From assembly GCA_031291325.1 (NCBI GenBank), contig JARLJG010000017.1:1-58388 (forward strand): a stretch of 58,388 bases of DNA, given 5' to 3'. The notes beneath the pieces are model-generated. The model had not been told where the DNA came from, did no database searches, and saw nothing but the letters and a program-made list of their open reading frames with translations. Every line of letters begins with the position of its first letter. Position 1 is the first letter of the stretch. Made by a program: the position numbers and the translations under genes. This DNA comes from Burkholderiaceae bacterium (GTDB lineage Bacteria > Pseudomonadota > Gammaproteobacteria > Burkholderiales > Burkholderiaceae_D). Positions 8,276 to 18,186 of the stretch are shown here, piece after piece.

Positions 8276-9415
8276 ATGAAACCGACTTCGCTATTGCGTC
8301 ACGTGACTTCACGCACCGAGATTGCTCCGCCGCTCTTGTGTATAGCTGTCATTTCGGCCTTGCTATCGGGCTGTTCGGATCAACGACCTTCAACCGATCA
8401 ATTCACGCGGGCGGTAAAAGTCGAAAAAATCGGCAGCGAATCTGCAAGCACTTGGCGATTCTATGGTGTCGCACGCCAACTGGAACGCAGCGATTTAAGT
8501 TTCGAGTCGCGCGGACGCATTGCGAAAATCGATGCCGAGGTCGGCGATTCCGTCCAGCGCGGACAGGAATTGGCGGCGCTCGATCTTGCGCCTGCAAAGT
8601 TGCGCTCGGCCCAGGCAGAGGCGAACCTTCTGGCGGCGAAGGCGCAATTGGCCGAGCGCAAATTGCAGTTGGATCGGCAGCAGGCGCTTTACACTGACGG
8701 AACCGCCAGCGCAACGGCGCTTGAGACTGCGCGCGTCGGGTATCAAGCCGCCGCCAGCCAGTTGCAGGTGAGCCAGTCGAATCTGGAGCTGGCACAACGC
8801 GAGGTAAGGAATAGCGTGATAGTTGCGCCATTCGATGGCCGAATCGTTAACCGGGCCGCGCAACGCTTTTCCGATGTCGCCGAAGGACAGGTCATCGTTC
8901 AAATAGAAGGCGACGGACAGCAGGAAATCGTGGTCATGCTGCCAGGGACGCTGGCGGACCAGCTTCACCCCGGAATGCGGGCATTTGCACACGCGGATGA
9001 AAAGTCCGCGAAGCCGGCGTCTGTCATCTTAAAGGAAATATCGAGCCGCGCCGAGGGCGGCTCGCTGGTTCAGGCCATCTTTCGCGTGGAGGGCAAGAAT
9101 GCGTGGCTGCACAGCGGCATGGCGGTTGATGTGCGAATTCCAAATCCTGCAGCTGCCGGTTTTCCTGCGGTGCGACCGGAGGCATTGCTGATGGAGCTTG
9201 CGGGCCACCAAGCCCGCGTTTTCATTTACGACGACAAGCGACAAAGCGTCAATCTGCGCGAGATAACGCTCGGCGAGACGGTCGATGGACGGGTGCAAGT
9301 GAAAAAAGGGCTGGTGTCGGGCGAGTTGGTGGTCGTGGCCGGCCCGCAGTTTCTCGTCGACGGGGAGAGCGTATCGCTCTTCAGACCCGCGACCCAGATT
9401 TCGCAGGAAATGTGA
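8276..9415 (+). CDS. periplasmic adaptor (membrane fusion) lipoprotein of an RND pump
   Basis: 379 residues starting at 8276, chosen for its GGAGGG ribosome-binding site. A signal peptide ends in lipobox 'ISALLSGC'. The lipoyl/barrel-sandwich half-motif ('GRIAKIDAEVGDSVQRGQELAALD') precedes a coiled-coil hairpin (about residues 100-170, rich in Ala/Gln/Leu: 'AEANLLAAKAQLAERKLQLD'), and 'VIVAPFDGRIVNR' is the returning lipoyl half. A beta-barrel and a membrane-proximal domain follow. It bridges the RND pump and the outer-membrane channel. Its stop overlaps the pump start (TGATG), so they are translationally coupled. Confidence 0.92.
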   Translation: MKPTSLLRHVTSRTEIAPPLLCIAVISALLSGCSDQRPSTDQFTRAVKVEKIGSESASTWRFYGVARQLERSDLSFESRGRIAKIDAEVGDSVQRGQELAALDLAPAKLRSAQAEANLLAAKAQLAERKLQLDRQQALYTDGTASATALETARVGYQAAASQLQVSQSNLELAQREVRNSVIVAPFDGRIVNRAAQRFSDVAEGQVIVQIEGDGQQEIVVMLPGTLADQLHPGMRAFAHADEKSAKPASVILKEISSRAEGGSLVQAIFRVEGKNAWLHSGMAVDVRIPNPAAAGFPAVRPEALLMELAGHQARVFIYDDKRQSVNLREITLGETVDGRVQVKKGLVSGELVVVAGPQFLVDGESVSLFRPATQISQEM

Positions 9416-12400
9416 TGGAACTGACCAAGAGCGCAATGAGCGCGAGCCGATTGACTCTGTTTGCCGCGCTGCTGGTGTTGATTGCCGGCGTCTACACGTT
9501 TTTGAATTTTCCTTCGCAGGAAGAACCGTCGGTCACCATTCGCGATGCGCTGGTGTCCATATATTATCCCGGCATGCCGACCGAGCGGGTCGAAAGTCTG
9601 TTGGCCAAGCCCGTCGAAGAACGCCTGCGGGAATTGCCGGAAATTAAGAATATCGTTACCACGATCCATCCGGGAAGCGCCATCTTTCAGATTACCGCCT
9701 ACGACAATGTGCGCGATCTGAACGCGCTTTGGCAGCGCGCACGCGGAAAGGTTGCCGAGGCGAGCGGCAGCCTGCCGGAAGGAACCCTGGGCCCCTACGT
9801 GGACGACGATTTCGGGCGTGTGGTCGTGGCTTCCGTGGCAGTCACGGCGCCCGGCTTTACGATGAGCGAGATGCGCGAACAGATCAAGCATGCGCGCGAA
9901 CAGCTTTACACACTTTCGGGAGTGGACAAGGTATCCATCCACGGCTTGCAGGAAGAGCGCGTGTACGTCGAATTCCATCGTGATCGCTTGGCCGGGTTGG
10001 GCATGACGCCGGAGGCCGTGCTACAGCAATTGCAGGCGCAAAACATGGTCTTGCCTGGCGGCGAACCCTTGTTGGGCGGATTGACGTCCACCGTCGATAT
10101 TTCCGGCAATCTGCGCACTGTGGATGAGTTGCGGCGTTTTCTTGTTGCCGTGCCGGGCCGCGCCGATGGCGTAGAGACGCCTCTCGGCAGCTTGGCCGAA
10201 GTCAAAGTGATGCCGGCGGATCCCCCGGAAAGCGCCGCGATCTATAAAGGCAATCCCGCTGTGGTAATGGCGGTATCCATGTCGGCAGGCCAGAATGTCG
10301 CGCAATTCGGCGCAAAGTTGCGCGTGCGCCTGAAGGCCATCGAACAGCAGTTGCCGATCGGATTTTCCCTGCATGTGGTGAGCTTTCAGGCGGATGTGGT
10401 CGAGCGGGAAATGCACAAGATGAACCACGTCATGCTGGAGACGGTGATTATCGTGATGGCCGTGGTCATGTTGTTTCTCGGCTGGCGGACCGGGTTGGTC
10501 GTCGGCAGCATCGTGCCGCTGACCATCCTAGGTTCCTTGATTTTGATGCGCGCTCTGGGCATCGAATTGCAAACCGTGTCGATCGCCGCAATCATTCTTG
10601 CGCTCGGATTATTGGTCGACAACGGCATCGTCATTGCCGAAGATATCGAGCGGCGCTTGCGAGCAGGCGAACAGCGTCGACAGGCTTGCCAGGAGGCGGG
10701 ACGCACGCTGGCTATTCCATTGTTGACTTCGTCGCTGGTCATCGTGCTCGGCTTTTCGCCTTTCTTTCTCGGACGAACCAGCACCAACGAGTATTTGCGG
10801 TCTTTGCCGATCGTGTTGACGCTCACACTGCTGGGATCATGGCTTCTTTCGCTCACCGTAACCCCCTTGCTTTGCTATCATTTTGCCAAAGTCCATCATT
10901 CCTCCAGCGACGTAAGCGGTGGCGCGCGGGTTTCGCAGTTCGATCGTGCTTATCGACGTTTGATCGAAGCATTGCTTGAACACAAGGCGGCCTATATTTC
11001 CGCCATGCTGGTGTTGCTGGCGATTGCCTTGGCGATATTGGCGACGGTCCCCTACGATTTTCTGCCGAAGTCAGACCGGCTTCAGTTTCAGGCGCCGTTG
11101 CAGTTGCAACCGGGGTCGGATTCGAGCAAGACTCTCGAAACGGTCAAGGATGTCAGCCGATGGCTTGCCGACGAGAGGGTGAATCCCGAGGTGGTCGATA
11201 GTATCGGCTACGTCGCCGATGGCGGGCCGCGCATCGTGCTCGGGCTTGATCCCGCGCTGCCGGCGCCGAATGTGGCGTATTTTACGGTGAGCGTCAAACC
11301 GGGGAGCGATATCGACGCTGTCATCGAGCGCATGCGACGCTATTTGCTGTCGCAACACGCCGAGGTGCGCGCCGAACCCAAGCGCTTTTCTCTTGGAGGA
11401 ACGGAGTCCGGCGTCGTTGCTTACCGCATCGTGGGGAGTGACGAAGCCGAGCTGCGCGCTGCCGCAGAACGTATCGAGAGCGCCATGCGTGCCCTGCCGG
11501 GAACTAAAGATATTCACGACGACTGGAGTGCCCGCATCCCGCAATTCGAGGTGCAAGTGGATCAGGTCAAGGCAAGAAAGATGCATATCGGCAGCAAGGA
11601 CATCGCCCTTGCGCTACAGACGCGTTACAGCGGCACGCCGGCATCGGCGATTCGCGACGACGATACATTGGTTCCCATTGTGCTGCGCGGGTCGGACGCG
11701 GAGCGCAGTTCCAAAGAAGATGTCGCCGATACGCTTGTCTATCCGGCTACCGGCGGCATGCCGGTTGCGTTAAGCGCCGTTGCCAAGGTGACGATCAAGT
11801 CAGAACCATCGACGATACGGCGCCGGAACTTGAGCCGCGTCATTACCGTTGAAGCGCATAACGCGTCGTTGACCGCGCAGAGCATCGTCGACCGGCTTGC
11901 GCCGCAAGTCGAACAAATCAGGCTGCCCGCCGGATATCGCATCGAGTTGGGTGGCGAGGTCGAAGATTCTTCCGATGCCAATCAAGCATTGCTGCAATAC
12001 TTGCCGCACGCGCTGCTGGCGATGCTGCTGCTCTTCGTCTGGCAATTCAATTCGTTCCGCAAACTGGCTATCGTCGTGGCGAGCATCCCTTTCATCCTGA
12101 TCGGGGTCGCCGCCGCGCTGAAATTGACCGGCTATCCTCTGGGTTTCATGGCGACCTTCGGCCTCTTGTCGCTGGCTGGAATTATTGTGAATAATGCGGT
12201 ATTGCTGCTTGACCGCATCGAGACCGAAATTGCGAATGGACATCCGTTACGACGCGCCGTCGCCAATGCGGCCGTGCGGCGCTTGCGGCCCATCGTGATG
12301 ACCAAGCTGACCTGTATCGTTGGGCTCATTCCATTGATGCTGTTTGCCGGTCCGCTTTGGACAGGAATGTCGATCACGATCATGGGCGGTCTGGCGCTCG

Positions 12401-12480
12401 GCACGCTGGTTACATTGGGGCTAATCCCTGTGCTGTACGAGTTGCTTTTTGCTAAAAACGGGGGCTCAAGCATGCGGTGA
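9415..12480 (+). CDS. RND efflux transporter (AcrB/MexF-like superfamily, HAE family)
   Basis: 1021 residues, the normal RND length, with a TM helix at the N-terminus followed by a large periplasmic loop ('PSQEEPSVTIRDALVSIYYPGM'), a block of TM helices around residues 335-500, a second large loop and a final TM block. The TM4 segment contains 'LALGLLVDNGIVIAEDIE', where the single-Asp context (VDN) resembles the proton-relay site of RND pumps. It exports a small molecule from periplasm or inner leaflet through the adaptor and outer-membrane protein encoded just upstream. It is most similar in style to broad 'efflux RND permease' proteins that act on biocides or aromatics; the substrate is unknown. 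It ends the operon. Confidence 0.92.
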   Translation: MELTKSAMSASRLTLFAALLVLIAGVYTFLNFPSQEEPSVTIRDALVSIYYPGMPTERVESLLAKPVEERLRELPEIKNIVTTIHPGSAIFQITAYDNVRDLNALWQRARGKVAEASGSLPEGTLGPYVDDDFGRVVVASVAVTAPGFTMSEMREQIKHAREQLYTLSGVDKVSIHGLQEERVYVEFHRDRLAGLGMTPEAVLQQLQAQNMVLPGGEPLLGGLTSTVDISGNLRTVDELRRFLVAVPGRADGVETPLGSLAEVKVMPADPPESAAIYKGNPAVVMAVSMSAGQNVAQFGAKLRVRLKAIEQQLPIGFSLHVVSFQADVVEREMHKMNHVMLETVIIVMAVVMLFLGWRTGLVVGSIVPLTILGSLILMRALGIELQTVSIAAIILALGLLVDNGIVIAEDIERRLRAGEQRRQACQEAGRTLAIPLLTSSLVIVLGFSPFFLGRTSTNEYLRSLPIVLTLTLLGSWLLSLTVTPLLCYHFAKVHHSSSDVSGGARVSQFDRAYRRLIEALLEHKAAYISAMLVLLAIALAILATVPYDFLPKSDRLQFQAPLQLQPGSDSSKTLETVKDVSRWLADERVNPEVVDSIGYVADGGPRIVLGLDPALPAPNVAYFTVSVKPGSDIDAVIERMRRYLLSQHAEVRAEPKRFSLGGTESGVVAYRIVGSDEAELRAAAERIESAMRALPGTKDIHDDWSARIPQFEVQVDQVKARKMHIGSKDIALALQTRYSGTPASAIRDDDTLVPIVLRGSDAERSSKEDVADTLVYPATGGMPVALSAVAKVTIKSEPSTIRRRNLSRVITVEAHNASLTAQSIVDRLAPQVEQIRLPAGYRIELGGEVEDSSDANQALLQYLPHALLAMLLLFVWQFNSFRKLAIVVASIPFILIGVAAALKLTGYPLGFMATFGLLSLAGIIVNNAVLLLDRIETEIANGHPLRRAVANAAVRRLRPIVMTKLTCIVGLIPLMLFAGPLWTGMSITIMGGLALGTLVTLGLIPVLYELLFAKNGGSSMR

Positions 12481-12713
12481 TCTTCGGCCCATTCGGTTCC
12501 GCAATTTTACTGGCAGGTAAAACTGCCTGCGCTTTCCAAATTCGTCGTTCCGGCTATCAGAGTTGCCTGCTTTGGATAGGAAAGAAAATAAGCCAGTCTT
12601 GATCGCGAATAGTAAGTCTGTATTTTCGCAATAAAGCTTGCAACGAAGCGGCAGGATTGCAATACGTCTGCGTTTGAGGTGGTAGGGTTCGTCAACATTG
12701 GGCCGCGCTGGAA

Positions 12714-13244
12714 TCAAATCATTCCTTTTGAGCGCAAGATAATTTCGTTGACAAGTTCCTCCAGATTTTTTCTTATGTCGAGCACTATTCCGTCCTCTTC
12801 TTTTGTCAATGGTTCCAGGGCAGAAAACTGGCTATCGAGTAGAGCGACCGGCATGAAATGTCCCGCGCGGGTTCGCATGCGTGATTCCACTAAAGCACGA
12901 TCGCCGTCCAGATGAGCGAACTTCAAAGAGGGATCGCCTGCGCGCAGAATGTCTCGATACGAGCGCTTGAGTGCCGAGCAGGACACAACCAATCCTTTGC
13001 GGTCTTCACGCGCTTTCGCAATACGGGACTGCAAACTTAACAACCATTCATTCCGATCTGCATCGTCGAGAGGGATTCCTTTCGCCATCTTGGCGACATT
13101 GCGGAACGGGTGATCGTCGTCGCCCTCAAAAAAATCGACCCCTAATTGATGCGCCAATCGTCGCCCTATCTCGCTTTTGCCGCAACCGCTGACACCCATC
13201 ACCACCCACCGTTGCGATCGGTTGTCGATCTTGTTTGCTTGCAT
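12714..13244 (-). CDS. gluconokinase
   Basis: 176 residues from the ATG at 13244 (an upstream TTG at 13259 is less likely). It is a P-loop kinase with Walker A 'GVSGCGKSEIG' followed by 'FFEGDDDHP', 'MAKGIPLDDADRNEWL' and 'VVSCSALKRSYRDILR', the signature order of GntK/IdnK gluconokinases. It phosphorylates gluconate to 6-phosphogluconate for the Entner-Doudoroff or pentose-phosphate route. The gene is divergent from the beta-glucoside importer, and the intervening region carries a perfect 16-bp LacI-type palindrome, so it is probably co-regulated and disposes of gluconate derived from glucose oxidation. Confidence 0.9.
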   Translation of the reverse strand: MQANKIDNRSQRWVVMGVSGCGKSEIGRRLAHQLGVDFFEGDDDHPFRNVAKMAKGIPLDDADRNEWLLSLQSRIAKAREDRKGLVVSCSALKRSYRDILRAGDPSLKFAHLDGDRALVESRMRTRAGHFMPVALLDSQFSALEPLTKEEDGIVLDIRKNLEELVNEIILRSKGMI

Positions 13245-13426
13245 GATTTTTGGGGTCAAGGAAAGAATTGTCGGTTTAATGAGGGTACATCGCCATCTTC
13301 GATTTTTGCGTGCTCCAGCAATCGTCTCCCTATTTGTCGATTGCCAACCTGAGGTTTTCAGGTTTGGCCCGGAGACGTCAAAAATTCCAAAATTCGCGCG
13401 CTCATTATTTATGATTTAACAACAAA

Positions 13427-13442
13427 CTGAAAACGTTTTCAG
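13427..13442. promoter_or_regulatory. LacI-family operator, perfect palindrome
   Basis: CTGAAAACGTTTTCAG is an exact 16-bp palindrome with the central CG pair expected of LacI/GalR operators. It lies in the divergent region between gluconokinase and the ABC importer. Sequences TGAAAACG(A/T)TT(T/G)CA recur at 13667, 17683, 27193, 27214, 27235 and, as a variant, 27738. A weaker degenerate copy (around 13564-13583, ATCGACAAAACACGTTTTCG) lies in the same 483-bp gap. No promoter is unambiguous. Confidence 0.75.
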
Positions 13443-13666
13443 GAATTATTATAAACTGCAGACTTGAACTAACTTGCAAAAAATTTCTGCCGCTGACTGC
13501 ATCGCAAACCACAAAGTACCGCAGATGCAATGGGCGATTAGCGGCAACCCATCCGATGTATCGACAAAACACGTTTTCGATAGCCCATGATGACACCAAA
13601 ATACGGGATTCGTCCAAAAAGGATTGACACCGGATTTTTTCTGCGGTTAAATCCACTCAAATGCCT

Positions 13667-13680
13667 TGAAAACGATTTCA
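13667..13680. promoter_or_regulatory. LacI-family operator before the ABC importer
   Basis: TGAAAACGATTTCA, 49 bp before the start of the solute-binding protein gene and identical to two of the operators before the TonB receptor. Binding by the LacI-family regulator encoded at 27812 is inferred from the repeated motif. Confidence 0.72.
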
Positions 13681-13728
13681 CAAATACTTGGCACCGGAAG
13701 CCGCATCGAATCGGAGACTCTTAACACA

Positions 13729-14970
13729 ATGAAGCGACTTCAATCAGGTTTGCTTTGCATACTGCTGTCGATACTGACAGCAGCGCATGCGCAAATCACG
13801 CTGGAGGTCAGCGTTTTTCCAGAACTTGACCGCAGCGTGAAGGCAGCCCTTCCGCTGTGGGCGTCGCTGCATCCCGATATCGCGATCAATTTGCTGGCGC
13901 TCTATCACGCCGATCACCATACCGCGATGACTACCGCATTGGCCACCGGGTCGAATCTGCCGGATGTCATGGCGCTGGACGTCGACTTCATCGGTCGCTT
14001 CGCCGATTCCGGCGGACTCGAGGATTTATCCCTTGCACCGTATAACGCCATGCAGTACCGGGAGCAATTTACCGGTTACAGCTTTACGCAAGCGATCCGA
14101 CCGCCCCACGGGTTAGCCGCATTGCCGCTCGACCTCGGTCCCGGCACGCTGTTTTATCGCAAGGACTTGATGGATCGCGCCCATGTCGACGAAGCGGAAT
14201 TGACCAAGTCCTGGGACAGCTATATCCAGGCCGGAAGGAAGCTCAAGGCCGCTACCGGCGTGTACCTGATTGCCAATGCGCTCGAGATCGAATCGAACGT
14301 CATCCGGTCCGGCTTGAATGAAGGCGACGGCATCTATTTTGACCGCAACGGCGCCACGCTAGTGACTACAGCGCGCTTTCAAAAAGCCTTCGAGCTCGCC
14401 AAAACAGCGCGTTTGGCCGGGATCGACGCCAACGTTCCCGAATGGTCGAGCGAGTGGTCGGAAGCGTTCAAGCGCAACCAGATCGGGTCGCAAATGATGG
14501 GGTCCTGGCTGGCCGGCCATCTGCAAACCTGGCTGGCGCCGGAAAGCGCGGGATTGTGGCGTGCTGCCATGTTGCCGGGCGGCTTATACAGTTCCTATGG
14601 CGGCGCGTTTTACGCCATCCCGAAAAAAGCCAGGCACCGGCTGGAGGCATGGGAATTCATCAAGTTCATGACGCTAAACAAAGCCGTGCAAATCGGCAGC
14701 TTCCGCAGCATCGATGCGTTTCCGTCGCTAATCAGTGCGCAAGACGATCCATTCAGCGATCAGCCGATTGCTTACCTCGGCGGCCAAAAAGCGCGACTGC
14801 TATGGCGCAACATCGCACGCCGGGCGCCGGCCATCACCGTCAACCGCTTTGACAAGGTTGCGGAAGAGGTCGTGAATGTCGAGCTCGACAATGTATTGTT
14901 GCTCGACAAGGATATCAATACTGCGTTGGCCGATGCCAAAAACATGATAGAACGCCGGGTGAATCGCTGA
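13729..14970 (+). CDS. ABC sugar importer, periplasmic solute-binding protein
   Basis: 413 residues from the ATG at 13729. A signal peptide (MKRLQSGLLCILLSILTAAHA) is followed by a family 1 carbohydrate-binding-protein fold: 'ATGSNLPDVMALDVDFIGRFADSGGLEDLS', 'LPLDLGPGTLFYRKDLMDRA' and 'GAFYAIPKKARHRLEAWEFIKFMT'. It captures an oligosaccharide or glucoside in the periplasm for the two permeases that follow with overlapping codons. The nearby GH1 beta-glucosidase and glucokinase suggest a beta-glucoside such as cellobiose, but the sequence alone cannot fix the ligand. It leads the importer operon behind a LacI-type operator. Confidence 0.88.
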   Translation: MKRLQSGLLCILLSILTAAHAQITLEVSVFPELDRSVKAALPLWASLHPDIAINLLALYHADHHTAMTTALATGSNLPDVMALDVDFIGRFADSGGLEDLSLAPYNAMQYREQFTGYSFTQAIRPPHGLAALPLDLGPGTLFYRKDLMDRAHVDEAELTKSWDSYIQAGRKLKAATGVYLIANALEIESNVIRSGLNEGDGIYFDRNGATLVTTARFQKAFELAKTARLAGIDANVPEWSSEWSEAFKRNQIGSQMMGSWLAGHLQTWLAPESAGLWRAAMLPGGLYSSYGGAFYAIPKKARHRLEAWEFIKFMTLNKAVQIGSFRSIDAFPSLISAQDDPFSDQPIAYLGGQKARLLWRNIARRAPAITVNRFDKVAEEVVNVELDNVLLLDKDINTALADAKNMIERRVNR

Positions 14971-15994
14971 TGTCGACTCTGCCGACCGGCCCCCTTGCCA
15001 CTGCACGCCAGCCGATGCCTGCCGTCGGCGCCGGCATTGGGGCGCCCGCGCACGGTCGCCGGTCACGATGCGCTGCCAAGCGCGCGACGACTTGGACGCC
15101 ATACCTGTTCGTCAGTCCGTTCTTTATCCTGTTCGCGTCTTTCGGCCTGTTTCCGCTGCTGTTTTCAATTTTCCTGTCGTTCCAGCAGTGGGATCCCGCG
15201 ACCGGCTTGGCGGCGATGCGCTACGCCGGCTTCGGCAACTATGGTTTCGTGTTGACCGATCCGTGGTTTTGGAAATCGGTCGGCAACACAATCTGGATGG
15301 CGCTCGCAGCCGGAGTGCCGCAACACGTGGTGGCGATCGGTTTGGCGGCATTCATCAACACCTCGCTGAAGAAGCTGCAACGCCCGGTGCTGGGCATGTA
15401 TTTTCTCCCCTATATCACCTCGAGCGTCGCCATCGCGTTGATCTTCGGCACGCTGTTTTCTCGTAACTTTGGCGTGATCAATGCCGTCATCTCCTGCCTG
15501 TCGAATTTGCCAGGTTTGTCGCTGATATTGCCGGCCCAGCCGATCGATTGGCTGGGAAGCTACGGGGCCATCAAGCCGGCCATCAGCTTTGTTCTGTTTT
15601 GGCGTTACCTGGGATGGAACATCGTGCTCTATCTGGCAGCGCTGCAAACCATTCCCGCCGAATTGTACGAGGCGGCGCGGCTGGACGGCGCGAGCGCCTG
15701 GAAGCAATTTCGGCATGTGAGCCTGCCCTTGCTCAAGCCGATGATGTATTTCGCGGTATCGATGACGGTGATCGGCAATTTGCAAATATTCGAAGAACCC
15801 TTCATTCTGGTGGGGCCGGCGGGCGGGCCGGCGCAAGCGGCGCTGACCGCGTCCATGTACATGTATCGCACCGCCTTCAATTTCTACGACTTTGGCGCAG
15901 CCGCCGCCATGTCGTGGATCATGTTCGTCCTGATCTGTTTGGCGATGCTGATTTGCCGCCGCCTGCTGGGTGGCGAAAATGCCGGGGGGCGGGC

Positions 15995-15998
<4 letters not shown>
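14970..15998 (+). CDS. ABC sugar importer permease (MalF/UgpA type)
   Basis: 342 residues. After a basic cytoplasmic N-terminus, six TM helices begin at 'PYLFVSPFFILFASFGLFPLL'. The EAA loop, which contacts the ATPase, reads 'ELYEAARLDGASAWKQFRHV'. This is the first of the two permease subunits of a CUT1-type carbohydrate importer. The start overlaps the stop of the binding protein (TGATG) and its own stop overlaps the next permease start, showing strict translational coupling. Confidence 0.93.
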
Positions 15999-16819
<821 letters not shown>

Positions 16820-16855
16820 GTCAACAACAAATTTTTAACACCAAAGCATAAGAAT

Positions 16856-18178
16856 ATGAACGATACAACGCAATTTCCACCATCCTTCACCTGGGGCGTT
16901 GCCACCAGTGCCTTCCAGATCGAAGGCGCAGCCGCCGAAGATGGAAAGGGACCGTCGATCTGGGACACTTTTTGCCAACAACCCGGCAAAATCATCGACG
17001 CCAGCAATGGCGATATTGCGTGCGACCATTATCATCGCTACGCCGACGATGTCGACCTGATGGCGGCGCTGAATATCGATGCCTACCGCTTTTCAATTGC
17101 CTGGTCGCGCGTCCAGCCCGACGGCAAAGGCGCGTGGAACGAGAGGGGCTTCGATTTCTACGACCGCCTGCTCGACACGCTGGCGCGCAAGGGATTGGCT
17201 GCGCATCTGACCTTGTACCATTGGGATTTGCCGCAGGGCTTGCAAAACGAGGGCGGCTGGCTTTCGCGCGATACTTGCCATCATTTTGCAGACTATGCGC
17301 AGGAAGTTGCGCGGCGCTTCGGCGATCGGGTGCAAACCATTGCGACGCATAACGAGCCGTGGTGCACCACCAATCTCGGCTACGGGAATGGGCAATTCGC
17401 GCCTGGCGTTGCCGACGCCAAGTCGGCAGTCCAGGTGTCGCATCACCTGCTGCTCTCGCACGGGCTGGCGCTGCAAGCCATGCGCGCCGGTGGCACCAAA
17501 GCCAAGCTCGGGATCGTGCTCAACCAGTGGACTGCCGACCCGGCCACCGACAGCGAGGCCGATCGTCAACTCGCCAGATTGGAATATGCCCGTTCGGTCG
17601 AATGGTTCATGGACCCGCTATTCAAGGGGCGCTACCCTGAGCTGGCTTTGGAAGCCCATGGAGCAAATTCTCCGGTCATTTTTGAAAACGATTTCAATGA
17701 CATCGGACAAGCGCTCGATTTTCTCGGTGTCAACTACTACACGCGCGCCTTCTGCAGCGCCGAAATTCCTCCTCGCAAACCCCAAGGCGGGCTGGGGTTT
17801 ACCGATATGGATTGGGAAATCTATCCGCAAGGCTTGACCGATTTGTTGCTGGGCCTGCAGCGCGAATATCGGCTGCCGCCGATCTACATCACGGAAAACG
17901 GCATGGCCAACGCCGACCGGCTCGTGAACGGTCACATTGCGGATGCCGAGCGCATCGATTATGTGCGCAGCCATCTCGTCGCGCTGGCCGCAGCGATGCA
18001 ACAAGGCGTCGATGTGCGCGGCTATTTTCTATGGAGCCTGCTTGACAACTTCGAGTGGAATTCCGGTTACCTGAAGCGTTTCGGGATCGTCCACGTCGAC
18101 TATGAAACCCAGCGCCGCACGTTGAAGGACAGCGCGATCTGGTACCGCAACTTCATCGACGCGCAGCGCGGACGCTGA
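16856..18178 (+). CDS. GH1 beta-glucosidase, cytoplasmic
   Basis: 440 residues, the usual length for bacterial GH1 enzymes, without signal peptide. The start region 'FTWGVATSAFQIEGAAAEDGKGPSIWDTF' is the GH1 N-terminal signature. The acid/base Glu is in 'ATHNEPWCTT' and the nucleophile Glu in 'IYITENGMA'; both are intact. 'YFLWSLLDNFEWNSGY' is the conserved C-terminal substrate pocket. It hydrolyses imported beta-glucosides to glucose, which glucokinase downstream phosphorylates. A 14-bp copy of the local LacI operator lies inside the gene (17683-17696), encoding 'ENDF'. The gene sits within the importer operon, between the permeases and the ATPase. Confidence 0.95.
   Translation: MNDTTQFPPSFTWGVATSAFQIEGAAAEDGKGPSIWDTFCQQPGKIIDASNGDIACDHYHRYADDVDLMAALNIDAYRFSIAWSRVQPDGKGAWNERGFDFYDRLLDTLARKGLAAHLTLYHWDLPQGLQNEGGWLSRDTCHHFADYAQEVARRFGDRVQTIATHNEPWCTTNLGYGNGQFAPGVADAKSAVQVSHHLLLSHGLALQAMRAGGTKAKLGIVLNQWTADPATDSEADRQLARLEYARSVEWFMDPLFKGRYPELALEAHGANSPVIFENDFNDIGQALDFLGVNYYTRAFCSAEIPPRKPQGGLGFTDMDWEIYPQGLTDLLLGLQREYRLPPIYITENGMANADRLVNGHIADAERIDYVRSHLVALAAAMQQGVDVRGYFLWSLLDNFEWNSGYLKRFGIVHVDYETQRRTLKDSAIWYRNFIDAQRGR
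17683..17696. promoter_or_regulatory. operator-like sequence inside the beta-glucosidase gene
   Basis: TGAAAACGATTTCA within codons for Phe-Glu-Asn-Asp-Phe-Asn, identical to the operators at 13667, 27214 and 27235. It could be an auxiliary (looping or roadblock) site for the LacI regulator, or a product of codon choice; function is unproven. Confidence 0.4.
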
Positions 18179-18186
18179 TACGGACT

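Noticed and set aside
12481-12713. possible terminator after the RND gene (GGCAGGTAAAACTGCC)
   Set aside because: Stem of only 5 bp and no T-run; too weak to call.
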